From Christensenella sp. UBA3700 (lineage in GTDB: Bacteria > Bacillota > Clostridia > Christensenellales > UBA3700): a stretch of DNA of 33,822 nt. A model generated the notes under the pieces. The model saw nothing but the letters and a program-made list of their open reading frames with translations, was not told where the DNA came from and searched no databases. Below are positions 23,053 to 31,719 of the stretch, piece after piece (position 1 is the first letter of the stretch; the number at the start of each line of letters is the position of its first letter). The stretch lies in NCBI GenBank assembly GCA_002372775.1, contig DFIJ01000035.1, positions 1-33,822 on the forward strand. Direction: 5' to 3'. The position numbers were made by a program, and so were the translations under genes.

Positions 23053-24585
23053 ATGGGATTAAAGAAAATTCAACAAGAAGCACAAGAGAATAACGCTCAA
23101 AGCATGGTCAAGCTAGGAAGATTATATCTTTCTGGTGTTGGCGTTGATCTTGATGAAAAAGAAGCATATCAATGGTTCGAAAAAGCATCAAATTTGAATA
23201 ACGCTGAAGCGAAGACTTATCTTGCATATATGTATGCAAATGGTATTGGCGTAAAAGAAGATCCTAAAAAGGCATTAGATATTTACCTAAAGGCTAGTGA
23301 ACTTGGCGATGCCACAGCTAGTTATACTTTAGGTGTTATCTATAAGAAGGGCCTTTGCGATGAAGAAATTGATATGAAAAAAGCCCAAGAGTTTTTTGAA
23401 AAGGCTGCAAAATTAAATCATCCAGGAGCTCAATATGAATTAGCACTTCCTCAAGCAAAAGAAGGCTTTATGCTAATGGATAAGGTCGATGCAGAATCTA
23501 TTGCTAAAGGCAGTGAGATTTTCAAAAAGGTTGAACCTATATTCAAAAAAGCTGCAGATTTAAATATTGTTCCTGCAAAATACGCATTAGCAATTTTATA
23601 TTCAAAATCTCAAGATGTAGAAAAACAAAAAATGTCCTCAGAACTTTTCAAAGCATGTGCTAAAGAGAATATTAATTCTGCATATATGGCTCTTGCTTAT
23701 ATCTACGATAAAGGTATTGGCGTAGAGCAAGATTATTGGAAGAGTTTAAGATATTACCAAAGAGCATACGAACGTGGTAATAAGAAAGCCATATTAAATA
23801 TTATTTATGCAAACATAATGGGGCTAGGCTGCAAGCAAAGCTATCAAAATGCAATTAATATGAGTAGAGATGCTGTTAATGCAGGTGTTAAAGAAGCTAA
23901 CTATTTTGCTGGTGTATGTTTTAAACATGGACTTAGTGTAGATAAGAATTTAGAGAAGGCAGAAGAATTATTTAGTTATGCGGCAGATGCAAAATATCCT
24001 CCAGCTTTATATCAACTTGGCGTATTTAATGATCCATTCTATGGCATCGGTAAAGATGGCAAAATGGCAGTTAGATATTATACAGAAGCATATGAACTTG
24101 GAATGTTAGATGCAGGTGCTGAACTTGCTCGTATAAAATTCGATGAAGATAAAGCAAAATATCTAAAGATGTTAGAGGATTTAGCAAAAGCTGATACTGT
24201 TAAGGCCGCATATTATCTTGCTGAAAAATATTCAAAGGGCGAAGATGTTGCTAAAGACGATAATAAGGCATTTGAGTACTATAAAAAGGCAGCATGTCTT
24301 GGACTTAGATCTGCAATCAATAAGGTTGTAGAAATCGCTCAAAAGAAGGGAGACAAAGCTCTTGTTGCTGAATATAAAGCAAAGAACCTAGAAGGAATGG
24401 ACTTCAAACAAATGGTAAGTGTTGCTGAAGATTGTATGGATGTAAAGAACTATGAGCTTGCTGCATATTGCTATGCAATGTCAGCACAAGTTGCAGATTC
24501 TTCATCAAAGCAAGAAAAGATTCTAGATTTAATTGGCGACAAATTCGAAAAAGGCGAAGACGGAATTTGGAAAGGTAAGGAATAA
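23053..24585 (+). CDS. Sel1-repeat (TPR-like) protein
   Basis: A 510-residue cytoplasmic protein made largely of Sel1-like repeats, 36-residue helix pairs with the pattern A-x-x-x-L-G-x-x-Y-x-x-G-x-G-V-x-x-D-x-x-K-A-x-x-x-Y/W-x-x-K-A. Clear copies begin near residues 17, 53, 89, 205 and 378 (LGRLYLSGVGVD, LAYMYANGIGVKED, LGVIYKKG, LAYIYDKGIGVEQD, LAEKYSKGEDVAKD); others are looser. Such proteins are scaffolds for protein complexes. There is no signal peptide. Its stop overlaps the Maf start (TAATG), and MreB follows, so it may belong to the cell-shape or division module, but no partner can be named from sequence. Confidence 0.9.
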   Translation: MGLKKIQQEAQENNAQSMVKLGRLYLSGVGVDLDEKEAYQWFEKASNLNNAEAKTYLAYMYANGIGVKEDPKKALDIYLKASELGDATASYTLGVIYKKGLCDEEIDMKKAQEFFEKAAKLNHPGAQYELALPQAKEGFMLMDKVDAESIAKGSEIFKKVEPIFKKAADLNIVPAKYALAILYSKSQDVEKQKMSSELFKACAKENINSAYMALAYIYDKGIGVEQDYWKSLRYYQRAYERGNKKAILNIIYANIMGLGCKQSYQNAINMSRDAVNAGVKEANYFAGVCFKHGLSVDKNLEKAEELFSYAADAKYPPALYQLGVFNDPFYGIGKDGKMAVRYYTEAYELGMLDAGAELARIKFDEDKAKYLKMLEDLAKADTVKAAYYLAEKYSKGEDVAKDDNKAFEYYKKAACLGLRSAINKVVEIAQKKGDKALVAEYKAKNLEGMDFKQMVSVAEDCMDVKNYELAAYCYAMSAQVADSSSKQEKILDLIGDKFEKGEDGIWKGKE

Positions 24586-25136
24586 TGAGAGTAATACTTG
24601 CTTCGGCTTCACCAAGAAGAAAAGAATTAATAAAGAAGATTTTTGATAAAGTAGAATATATGCCTCAAAATGTCGACGAAGATATTGAAGAGGAAAATCC
24701 AATTGAACTTGTAAGAAAACTTGCAGAAAAAAAGTTAAATGGGTTAAATAACATATATCCTGATGCATTAATTATTAGCGCAGATACAATTGTTGTTTTT
24801 AACAATAAAGTGTATGGAAAGCCTAAGGATGAAAAAGATGCTATTAGAATTCTTGAAGAATTAAATAACAATACGCACATAGTGTACACAGGTGTGTGCG
24901 TAGCGTATAAAGAAAGAAAAGAAATATTCTATGAAGAATCTTTTGTCACATTTAAGAACATGACAAGATTAGACATAGAAAAGTATATAAAAGAAAAGAG
25001 ACCTTTAGATAAAGCTGGGGCATACGGAATACAAGATGAAGATGTTGTTTTATCATATAAGGGAAGTTATACTAATATCGTCGGTTTGCCAATAGAAAAA
25101 CTTGAAAATAAGTTAAAAGAAATGGGAGTTATATAA
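24585..25136 (+). CDS. maf: Maf-family nucleoside triphosphate pyrophosphatase
   Basis: A 183-residue house-cleaning enzyme that hydrolyses dTTP/UTP or modified nucleotides to monophosphate and pyrophosphate; in Bacillus Maf is also linked to septum formation. Family marks: ASASPRR (6-12), SADTIV (65-70) with D67, VYGKPKD (77-82 region) and DKAGAYGIQD near 147. Length is normal. The gene overlaps the Sel1-repeat gene by one base and abuts the MreB-like gene with no gap. The maf-mreB neighbourhood is conserved across many Firmicutes, which supports both calls. Confidence 0.94.
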   Translation: MRVILASASPRRKELIKKIFDKVEYMPQNVDEDIEEENPIELVRKLAEKKLNGLNNIYPDALIISADTIVVFNNKVYGKPKDEKDAIRILEELNNNTHIVYTGVCVAYKERKEIFYEESFVTFKNMTRLDIEKYIKEKRPLDKAGAYGIQDEDVVLSYKGSYTNIVGLPIEKLENKLKEMGVI

Positions 25137-26147
25137 ATGAGAAGCGTTCAATTAGTTATTGATATAGGAAGTAAATATACAACTATAAGCCAAGAAAACA
25201 AAGGATTCGTTTTAAAGGATGCATCCTTAGTATTTGTTACAAGTAAAGGTAACAAGATTGAACTTATTGAAAGCGGAAGAAATGTAGCTTCTTATATTGG
25301 CCAAACAAGACAAAATGAACAAGTAATTTATCCTATAAAAGAAGGTATTGTTAATCACGAAAGAGCAGCAGTTCTAATGTATAAATCATTCCTTAACAAG
25401 GTTGTAAATACTGGATCTTTAATTAGACCTAGAATTAGAGCTATTGCATGTGTTTCTTGTGGATTATCTAATGTAGAAAAGCACGATATAGAAAAAGTAT
25501 TAACAGCAGCTGGTGTTAGTGAAGTAGTTATTCTTGAATCACCTCTTGCTGTATTTGCGGGAGCTTCAGATTGGACTCCACAATGTATCGTAGATATAGG
25601 TGCTTCTAAAACAGAAATCGCTGTTGTAGATAGAAGCGGAATTGTTGCAGGTTGCACAATTAATATTGGTGGTAATGCAATTAATCAAGCTATTAACGAC
25701 TTTTTATTAGATGAGAAACGTTGCAGATTAGCACCGGAGCGTGTAGAGAAGATTAAAAAGCAATTAGCTACATTATCTACAGATGAAAACTTTGCCGTAA
25801 ATGAAGTTGTGACAGCTATTGGTTCTGGCGTTCAAACTTCAATGCAAATTCACTCATCAGAGATTAGACGTGCAATATTGCCACTTGTTTCTAATATTTG
25901 TACAACTATTATTTCAGTTCTTAGTCAAACTCCAGAAAACATGGTTGATACAGTTGCGGCGAATGGAATTATCCTTTGCGGTGGTTCGTCAAGAATTAAT
26001 GGTATTTGTGAATTTATTGCAAATGATACAGGCCTTGCAGTTAAGAGATTAGAAAATCCAGAAAACGCTATTGTTAATGGCGGCTTATATTACGTACAAC
26101 ATAGAGATCAATTAGCAAGTTTATTAAACGTTGTTAATTTAAAATAG
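25137..26147 (+). CDS. MreB-like actin homologue, divergent
   Basis: A 336-residue ASKHA protein of normal MreB length. Phosphate loop 1 is VIDIGSKYTTIS (usually D-L-G-T-A-N-T), loop 2 is IVDIGASKTEIAVV (usually D-I-G-G-G-T-T-E), and the adenosine motif is GIILCGGSSRING. The early GRNVASYIGQTRQNEQVIYPIKEGIV segment matches MreB's G-R-E-A...G-R-T...P-x-x-x-G-V-I. These loops carry unusual substitutions, so this may be a specialised paralogue. MreB forms filaments under the membrane guiding wall synthesis. It starts right after maf; however mreC and mreD, which normally follow, are absent and a sugar transporter comes next. A StbA/FtsA-like role is less likely given the maf context. Confidence 0.8.
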   Translation: MRSVQLVIDIGSKYTTISQENKGFVLKDASLVFVTSKGNKIELIESGRNVASYIGQTRQNEQVIYPIKEGIVNHERAAVLMYKSFLNKVVNTGSLIRPRIRAIACVSCGLSNVEKHDIEKVLTAAGVSEVVILESPLAVFAGASDWTPQCIVDIGASKTEIAVVDRSGIVAGCTINIGGNAINQAINDFLLDEKRCRLAPERVEKIKKQLATLSTDENFAVNEVVTAIGSGVQTSMQIHSSEIRRAILPLVSNICTTIISVLSQTPENMVDTVAANGIILCGGSSRINGICEFIANDTGLAVKRLENPENAIVNGGLYYVQHRDQLASLLNVVNLK

Positions 26148-26161
26148 ACACTTAATAGTGT
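26148..26161 (+). other. short palindrome between mreB-like and transporter genes
   Basis: ACACT-TAAT-AGTGT directly follows the stop at 26147. The five-base stem has no T run and is too weak to be a convincing terminator; it could be an operator half of a transporter promoter. No good -35/-10 pair is visible before 26184. Confidence 0.35.
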
Positions 26162-26183
26162 AATTTAAAGGGGTTATTTTATA

Positions 26184-27644
26184 ATGGGGGAAAAACTTGA
26201 TTCTAGAACCAAGTGGACATACTGTATTGGTGCCACTGGTAGAGATGCTGCTTACGCTTTAGTTAGCATGTATCTTTTAACTTACATTCAATATACTATG
26301 TCTTTAACTAAGGCACAGTTCTTAGTAATTTCTGCGATTATGATTGTTTGCTTAATATGGGATGCAATTAATGATCCTCTAATGGGGATTATTATTGAGA
26401 ATATGCATTTCAAATGGGGCAAGTTTAGACCTTGGATTCTAGTTGGCTGTATCCTTGATGCAATAGTAATAATCTTGCTATTTAGCGTACGTCCTGAAGG
26501 ATGGGGCTTTGTTGCAGTATTTGGCGTTTTATATCTTCTTTGGGGTATGACGTATACGATGAACGATATTGCATATTGGGGAATGCTTCCAAGTTTATCT
26601 TCTGATCCAAAAGAAAGAAATACCTTAGTCACACTTATGAGTGTGTTTGTATGTGTAGGTCAATTCTCTGTTGCAGGATTATTACCAACATTCGTTGCAG
26701 GTAATGCTGTTAACGCTTATAGGGGAGCTGCAATTATAATTGCTTCAGCATTTATAGCATTCCAAGTTTTAACATTCTTGGGTGTAAAGGAAAGACCAAG
26801 ACAAGATAACGTAGATAAGCTTTCTCTAAAGCAAATGTTTAAAGTATTTGGAAGAAATGATCAACTTGTTGTAATTGCAATTGTTTCATTATTATTCAAT
26901 ATTGCAAATGGTTTATTGATAGCCTTCGGTGTAAATTTATTCTATGTTGAATACGGCTATAGTGAAGGTGGAGATATGGTATTCTTATTTACCGTAATGT
27001 ATGGTTTAGGAACACTACTTTCTCAAGTTGCATATCCATTTGCTGCTAAGAAGTTATCTAGAGATAAGATACTTATGTGGACAGTTATTGTTGCCTGTGT
27101 AGGTTATGTGCTTCTTGCTATGATTGGCTTTGTTTTCCCAATGAGCAAAGCGGTCATTTGTTTAATTGGTTTTGTTATTTTCTTCTGCCAAGGATTAGCA
27201 AATCTTGTAATTGTTGTTATGTTAAATAACACGATTGAATATGATGAATTAAAGTTCCATGAAAGACATGATAGTGTAATATCTGCTGCAAGATCATTTA
27301 CAGTAAAACTTGCAGGTGCAATTAACCAAGGTATAGTTGCTTTAGTTTTAATTGTCAGTGGTATTTATGCAGCAAGCCAAGATGTAAGTGCGCTTGAAAT
27401 TGCTATGGGTAGAGGCGAATCTACAAAAGAAGAGGTTTTATCTCAAGCAGATGCAATACTAGGTGCTGTCACGACAAAAGAAAAACTAATCTTTAGACTT
27501 GGCATTGTATTAATTCCTATGGTTGCTCTTTGCATTTCTTACTTTGTCACACATGCAAAATACAAGATTTCAGAACAAGAATACGATAGTATTGTTCAAC
27601 AAATAAAAGATAGAGAAGAAAAAGGCGAAATAAAAGCTGAATAG
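26184..27644 (+). CDS. GPH-family sugar:cation symporter (MelB-like)
   Basis: A 486-residue membrane protein with about twelve hydrophobic segments, belonging to the glycoside-pentoside-hexuronide group of the major facilitator superfamily. The N-terminal pattern (TGRDAAYALVSMYLL, then WDAINDPLMG and KFRPWILVG) carries the conserved Asp pair of the cation site and the loop typical of MelB, XylP and GusB relatives. The final part, rich in Lys and Glu, lies in the cytoplasm. It should import a sugar or glycoside with Na+ or H+. AAGGGG at 26168-26173 precedes the ATG. A DUF2804 gene and a ROK sugar kinase lie downstream, but each has its own promoter, so a shared sugar pathway is only a suggestion. 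Confidence 0.9.
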   Translation: MGEKLDSRTKWTYCIGATGRDAAYALVSMYLLTYIQYTMSLTKAQFLVISAIMIVCLIWDAINDPLMGIIIENMHFKWGKFRPWILVGCILDAIVIILLFSVRPEGWGFVAVFGVLYLLWGMTYTMNDIAYWGMLPSLSSDPKERNTLVTLMSVFVCVGQFSVAGLLPTFVAGNAVNAYRGAAIIIASAFIAFQVLTFLGVKERPRQDNVDKLSLKQMFKVFGRNDQLVVIAIVSLLFNIANGLLIAFGVNLFYVEYGYSEGGDMVFLFTVMYGLGTLLSQVAYPFAAKKLSRDKILMWTVIVACVGYVLLAMIGFVFPMSKAVICLIGFVIFFCQGLANLVIVVMLNNTIEYDELKFHERHDSVISAARSFTVKLAGAINQGIVALVLIVSGIYAASQDVSALEIAMGRGESTKEEVLSQADAILGAVTTKEKLIFRLGIVLIPMVALCISYFVTHAKYKISEQEYDSIVQQIKDREEKGEIKAE

Positions 27645-27672
27645 TAGCAATCTCATGTGGCTTATTGAAATA

Positions 27673-27719
27673 GCCTATATTTACCAAATACAACTTTAAG
27701 TTGTATAATAATTATAGGC
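27673..27719. promoter_or_regulatory. promoter of the DUF2804 gene within a nested palindrome
   Basis: Promoter: TTACCA (27681-27686), a 17-base spacer, and TATAAT (27704-27709). ATACAACTT (27688-27696) is the exact reverse complement of 27698-27706 around a single central T, covering the spacer and half of the -10. An outer pair GCCTATA (27673-27679)/TATAGGC (27713-27719) shares almost the same centre. A dimeric repressor bound here would block the polymerase. Confidence 0.7.
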
Positions 27720-27745
27720 CATGTGTCTAAAAAGGGGGAATTTAT

Positions 27746-28897
27746 ATGGGGGAATACAGTAAGTTTATTGCAAAAGAAAGAAGAACAGTAGAAACGCCAA
27801 AAAGCATGGTCAAAGAAGATAGAACTTGCGTGTTTGGCACTTTCAACAAAGAGTTTGAAGATATGGATATTCTAAAATTGAATCATCCAACACATGCTCC
27901 AAATTTCTTAAACAAATTTAAATTGACTTTATGGGAAGCAACAGAAGTTCATTTTAAAGAGGGTGTATTACTTGCAGTAATTTGCGACATGGGAATCTTT
28001 GGTAAGATAATGCACGTCTTCTTTGATAAAGAAACTAAGAGTGTTTATTGCTGGGATACAAACATTAAGTCAAAAGAAACAAAAATTGCACCAAATCTAA
28101 TTAATGGATCAATTGCAGAAGCTCATGCTGGTGAAACATTTATTAAGTATGTTAACAATTTCCAAGATGGAAAATGTGAACTTGCAGGAAAGCATTTAGG
28201 TAAATGTTTAATAACAAAACCAAATAAAGACAAGACAGCAGTTGCAGCAATTAAAGAGAATTATGGTGAGGCATCAATTGAATATAGTGTGAAGCTAGAA
28301 AGATTGTCTGATCCATGTATTGTAAGCATTCCGTTTGACAAGAAAAAGCCAAGACCTTTATATTCACAAAAGGATTTCTTTAAAGCAACAGGAAGTCTTA
28401 CTATAAATGGAAAAACATACACATCAGATGTTGATACAGTCGCAGTTGTAGATGACCATAGAGGATATTATCCAAGAAAGGCTCATTACGATTGGGTAAC
28501 AACAATGGGTAGATGTGAGATAAATGGAAAGAAGGAATATTTAGCTTTCAATTTAACTAGAAATCAATCTATTGACCAAGATAAGTATAATGAGAATATC
28601 TTATGGCAAGTAGGAAAATCATCTTTATTAACACCAGTCACATTTACAAGAAGTGTTGAAAGTGCTGACTTTAAAGATTATTCAGAGTGGATAGTTAAAG
28701 ATGAACATGATATGGTTAATTTGAAGTTTAAAGTATATGGTATTAATCCAATGATTCTTCATGTAGATCATTTGGTTAGAATCGATTATTACATCACGTT
28801 CGGCGAGCTAGAAGGCTATCTAAGAGACGAGGATGGTAATAAATATGTTCTTGATGGCATGATGGGAATGGGCGAAGATAAGTCATTGCTATTATAG
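27746..28897 (+). CDS. DUF2804 domain protein
   Basis: A 383-residue cytoplasmic protein matching the DUF2804 family in length and in its central block VVDDHRGYYPRKAHYDWVTT, followed by FNLTRNQSIDQ and a closing beta-rich part ending ITFGELEGYLRD. The family is predicted to be beta-sandwich and its function is unknown; it often occurs as a single gene in Firmicutes and Actinobacteria. There is no signal peptide or membrane segment. GGGGGAA at 27735-27741 serves as ribosome site. Its promoter lies in a strong palindrome, so expression is probably controlled by a dedicated repressor not seen here. A terminator-like hairpin follows. Confidence 0.8.
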   Translation: MGEYSKFIAKERRTVETPKSMVKEDRTCVFGTFNKEFEDMDILKLNHPTHAPNFLNKFKLTLWEATEVHFKEGVLLAVICDMGIFGKIMHVFFDKETKSVYCWDTNIKSKETKIAPNLINGSIAEAHAGETFIKYVNNFQDGKCELAGKHLGKCLITKPNKDKTAVAAIKENYGEASIEYSVKLERLSDPCIVSIPFDKKKPRPLYSQKDFFKATGSLTINGKTYTSDVDTVAVVDDHRGYYPRKAHYDWVTTMGRCEINGKKEYLAFNLTRNQSIDQDKYNENILWQVGKSSLLTPVTFTRSVESADFKDYSEWIVKDEHDMVNLKFKVYGINPMILHVDHLVRIDYYITFGELEGYLRDEDGNKYVLDGMMGMGEDKSLLL

Positions 28898-28948
28898 GAA
28901 CAAATAATTAGTTAGTTTATAATTGGGTTGGTAACTTATTATAAACAG

Positions 28949-28988
28949 AAGGGGCAGGATCTGTTTAGATCGGCCTCTTTTGTTTGTT
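28949..28988 (+). terminator. intrinsic terminator of the DUF2804 gene
   Basis: AAGGGGC (28949-28955) pairs with GCCTCTT (28973-28979, one G-T pair), with an internal GATC (28958-28961)/GATC (28968-28971) stem and loop TGTTTA, followed by TTTTGTTTGTT. Confidence 0.75.
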
Positions 28989-29015
28989 GTAAATATTTAT
29001 ATATTTTTATATAAT
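28987..29015 (+). promoter_or_regulatory. promoter of the ROK kinase and radical-SAM/rng genes
   Basis: TTGTAA (28987-28992), a 17-base spacer, and TATAAT (29010-29015). The usual transcription start, seven bases past the -10, is position 29022, which is the A of the ROK start codon. No ribosome site lies between. Confidence 0.7.
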
Positions 29016-29021
29016 AATATT

Positions 29022-29966
29022 ATGTTTATCGGTGTAGATATTGGCGGAACAAATGTAAAAATGGGAATAGTAAGCAAGATGGGAAGAATTCTTGCATCTA
29101 CTTCATTTAAGACAAATATTCCAAGAAGTCCAGAAAATCTTATCGATGAAATTGTTGTTAATATTAATAATTTGCTAACAAAATCAAACCTTACACTTAA
29201 GGATGTTGAGGGCGTAGGATTTGGCGTTCCAGGCCTTATAGATACTAAGAACGGGATTATCATTAAAGCGGGTAATTTGAATTGGGAAAAGGTTGATTTT
29301 GTTAAGTTGTTTAAAAATAAGATGAACCTTCCTGTAAAAATGGAAAATGATGCAAATTGTGCATTGCTTGGCGAATCAAGATTTGGTGGTGCAAGAGAAT
29401 ACAATAATGCTATTTTAATCACGCTTGGTACAGGTATAGGCTCTGGTATTATGCTTGATGGTAAATTGTTATCTGGTAATGGTTGCAATAGTGAATGTGG
29501 CCATATGGTAATACAAGTAAATGGCGAACAATGTGCTTGCGGCCAAAGAGGATGTTGGGAAAGATACGCATCATCTAGTGCTCTAACGAGAAGAACTATT
29601 GAAGCTGCTAAACAAAATCCAGATAGCAAATTGAATGATATAATAAAAAAGTGGAATGGAAAAGTTTCAGCAATTACAACTTTTAATGCTGCCAAGATGG
29701 GCGATGCTGTTGCTAAACAACTAGTCGATGATTATATTAATTACATTTCCACAGGTCTAATTTCTTTAGCATGGATCTTCCATCCAGAAGTATTTGTTAT
29801 TGGTGGTGGAATTGCAAAAGAGGGAGCAAACTTTATAGCTCCTATCCAACAAAAATTAGACAACTTTGTAAAAGAAAATAATTTTTATCCAAGTATTGCT
29901 GTTAAGAAAACAGTTCTTGAAGATAATTTGGGAATAGTCGGAGCAGCAAGCTTGATGATGGGCTGA
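29022..29966 (+). CDS. ROK-family sugar kinase (glucokinase-like)
   Basis: A 314-residue kinase that phosphorylates glucose or a related sugar with ATP. Motifs: N-terminal ATP loop GVDIGGTNVKMGIV (4-17), catalytic END (D110), LGTGIGSG (135-142), and the zinc site H161 with CACGQRGCWE (C171, C173, C178). GGGIAKEG near the end binds adenosine. An upstream in-frame TTG at 28980 would add fourteen hydrophobic residues not found in the family, so ATG 29022 is taken. That ATG sits seven bases after a TATAAT, with no Shine-Dalgarno sequence, so the message is probably leaderless. No HTH domain is present, so it is a kinase and not a ROK repressor. The radical-SAM gene starts one base after the stop. 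Confidence 0.93.
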   Translation: MFIGVDIGGTNVKMGIVSKMGRILASTSFKTNIPRSPENLIDEIVVNINNLLTKSNLTLKDVEGVGFGVPGLIDTKNGIIIKAGNLNWEKVDFVKLFKNKMNLPVKMENDANCALLGESRFGGAREYNNAILITLGTGIGSGIMLDGKLLSGNGCNSECGHMVIQVNGEQCACGQRGCWERYASSSALTRRTIEAAKQNPDSKLNDIIKKWNGKVSAITTFNAAKMGDAVAKQLVDDYINYISTGLISLAWIFHPEVFVIGGGIAKEGANFIAPIQQKLDNFVKENNFYPSIAVKKTVLEDNLGIVGAASLMMG

Positions 29967-29967
29967 T

Positions 29968-31719
29968 ATGAACGATAAGTTAAAAGAAATTTTATTGCAA
30001 GTTGAAAGACCGGCAAGATATGTTGGCGGTGAATTCAATCTTCCTGATATGAACAAAAAATGCGATGAACGTGTTTGTATGTGCTTTAGCGACAAATACG
30101 AAATCGGTATGTCAAACATTGGTATAAGAATCTTATATCATATTCTTAACAATATGGAAGGTATCGTTTGCGAAAGATGTTTTGCTCCAGATTTAGATTT
30201 AGCAAAACTTCTTAAAGAAAACAACATGCCTTTATTCTCAATTGAAACAAAAAGAGATTTAAAAGAATTTGACTTAATCGGTTTTTCTATTCAATTTGAA
30301 TTACAATTCTCAAACATTGCTTATATGTTTGATTTAGCTAACATTCCATATTTTGCAAAGGATAGAGATGAGTCATATCCATTAATGGTAGCAGGTGGCC
30401 CTTGCTCAGTTAATCCGATGCCTTTTGCTCCATTTTTTGATGCAATTTTAGTTGGTGATGGTGAAGAGAATTTAACTAAACTTGCAAAACTTCATAAAGA
30501 GCTTAAGTCTCAACATTTAACAAAGCTTGAATTCTTAAAGATAGCATCTGAACAAATTGATGGTATCTATGTTCCTGCTTTTAATAATAGAACAAAAAGA
30601 GCAATATGTAAGAATCTTGATGAGACTTTCTTCCCAACAAAGATTCTTGTTCCTAACTGTGCAATAGTTCATGATAGAGCAACTATTGAATTATTTAGAG
30701 GATGTGCTAATGGTTGTAGATTCTGCCAAGCTTGTTTCTTCTATAGACCAATAAGAGAAAGAAAGGTAGATACTCTTGTTAAATATGCATGTGAACTTAT
30801 GGATAACACAGGCTATGAAGAATTGAGTTTATCTTCATTATCTACATCAGACTATTCAGGTCTTAAGGAACTTGTAGATAGAGTTAGAAAAGAAGCTGAC
30901 GATAGAAAGGTTAAACTTGCAGTTCCATCTTTAAGATTAGATTCATTTGAAGCAGAAATCTATGAAGAATTAAATGGTGCATCACTAACATTTGCGCCAG
31001 AGGCTGGAACTCAAAGACTAAGAAATGTTATTAATAAGAATATTTCAGAAGAAGATATAGATAAGGCTATTATCGGTGCAATGAAGAACAATGTAAAGAA
31101 TGTTAAATTGTACTTTATGATTGGTCTTCCAACAGAAACAAAAGAAGACTTAGATGGTATTGCAAATATTGCGAAGAAAGTAGTATGGCTACATAAGCAA
31201 TATGGAACATCTAAGATTATTAATGTTACTGTTTCTACATCAGTATTTATTCCAAAGCCTTTAACTCCATTCCAATGGGAAAGACAAATAGATCTTGAAG
31301 AAATGCAAGAAAAGCAAAAATATCTTCAAGAGATTTTGCGTATTAAGAATGTTAAATATAACTGGCATGGTGCTGAGTCTTCTGTTCTTGAAGGTGTATT
31401 TGCAAGAGCTGATGAAAAGATTGCTCCAGTTATTGTTGAAGCATATAAACAAGGATGTGTATTCGATTCTTGGACTGAACATTTTGATTTTGCTAAGTGG
31501 CAACAAGCATTTGATAAGTTCGGAATTGATATGAATTACTATAGAGCAGAGATTGAAGAAGAAAGACCTCTTCCTTGGGATATTATAGATAATGGTGTAA
31601 CAACAAAGTATCTATTAAAAGAAAGACATTTAGCATATGAAGCTAAAACAACTCCAAACTGCTTACATAAGTGTAACGGATGTGGTGCTAGTAAATTAGG
31701 AGGATGCTTTCAAAAATGA
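29968..31719 (+). CDS. TIGR03960-type radical SAM protein
   Basis: A 583-residue protein. Residues 1-225 resemble a B12-binding-like domain (LIGFSIQFELQ, VAGGPCSVNPMPFAP and VGDGEE). The radical SAM core starts with RGCANGCRFCQ, the CxxxCxxC of the [4Fe-4S] cluster (C246, C250, C253), and continues with SLSSLSTSDYSG, FAPEAGTQRLR and YFMIGLPTET. A C-terminal CLHKCNGCGA adds further Cys. The family is widespread beside RNase G and ribosomal protein genes in Firmicutes, but its reaction is not established. Its stop overlaps the next start (ATGA), and the order with DUF2344 protein and rng is a conserved set. Confidence 0.92.
   Translation: MNDKLKEILLQVERPARYVGGEFNLPDMNKKCDERVCMCFSDKYEIGMSNIGIRILYHILNNMEGIVCERCFAPDLDLAKLLKENNMPLFSIETKRDLKEFDLIGFSIQFELQFSNIAYMFDLANIPYFAKDRDESYPLMVAGGPCSVNPMPFAPFFDAILVGDGEENLTKLAKLHKELKSQHLTKLEFLKIASEQIDGIYVPAFNNRTKRAICKNLDETFFPTKILVPNCAIVHDRATIELFRGCANGCRFCQACFFYRPIRERKVDTLVKYACELMDNTGYEELSLSSLSTSDYSGLKELVDRVRKEADDRKVKLAVPSLRLDSFEAEIYEELNGASLTFAPEAGTQRLRNVINKNISEEDIDKAIIGAMKNNVKNVKLYFMIGLPTETKEDLDGIANIAKKVVWLHKQYGTSKIINVTVSTSVFIPKPLTPFQWERQIDLEEMQEKQKYLQEILRIKNVKYNWHGAESSVLEGVFARADEKIAPVIVEAYKQGCVFDSWTEHFDFAKWQQAFDKFGIDMNYYRAEIEEERPLPWDIIDNGVTTKYLLKERHLAYEAKTTPNCLHKCNGCGASKLGGCFQK

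Noticed and set aside
28997..29695. 232-codon minus-strand frame opposite the ROK kinase
   Set aside because: It is the mirror of a well-supported gene, has low-complexity Ile/Leu/Pro composition and no ribosome site.
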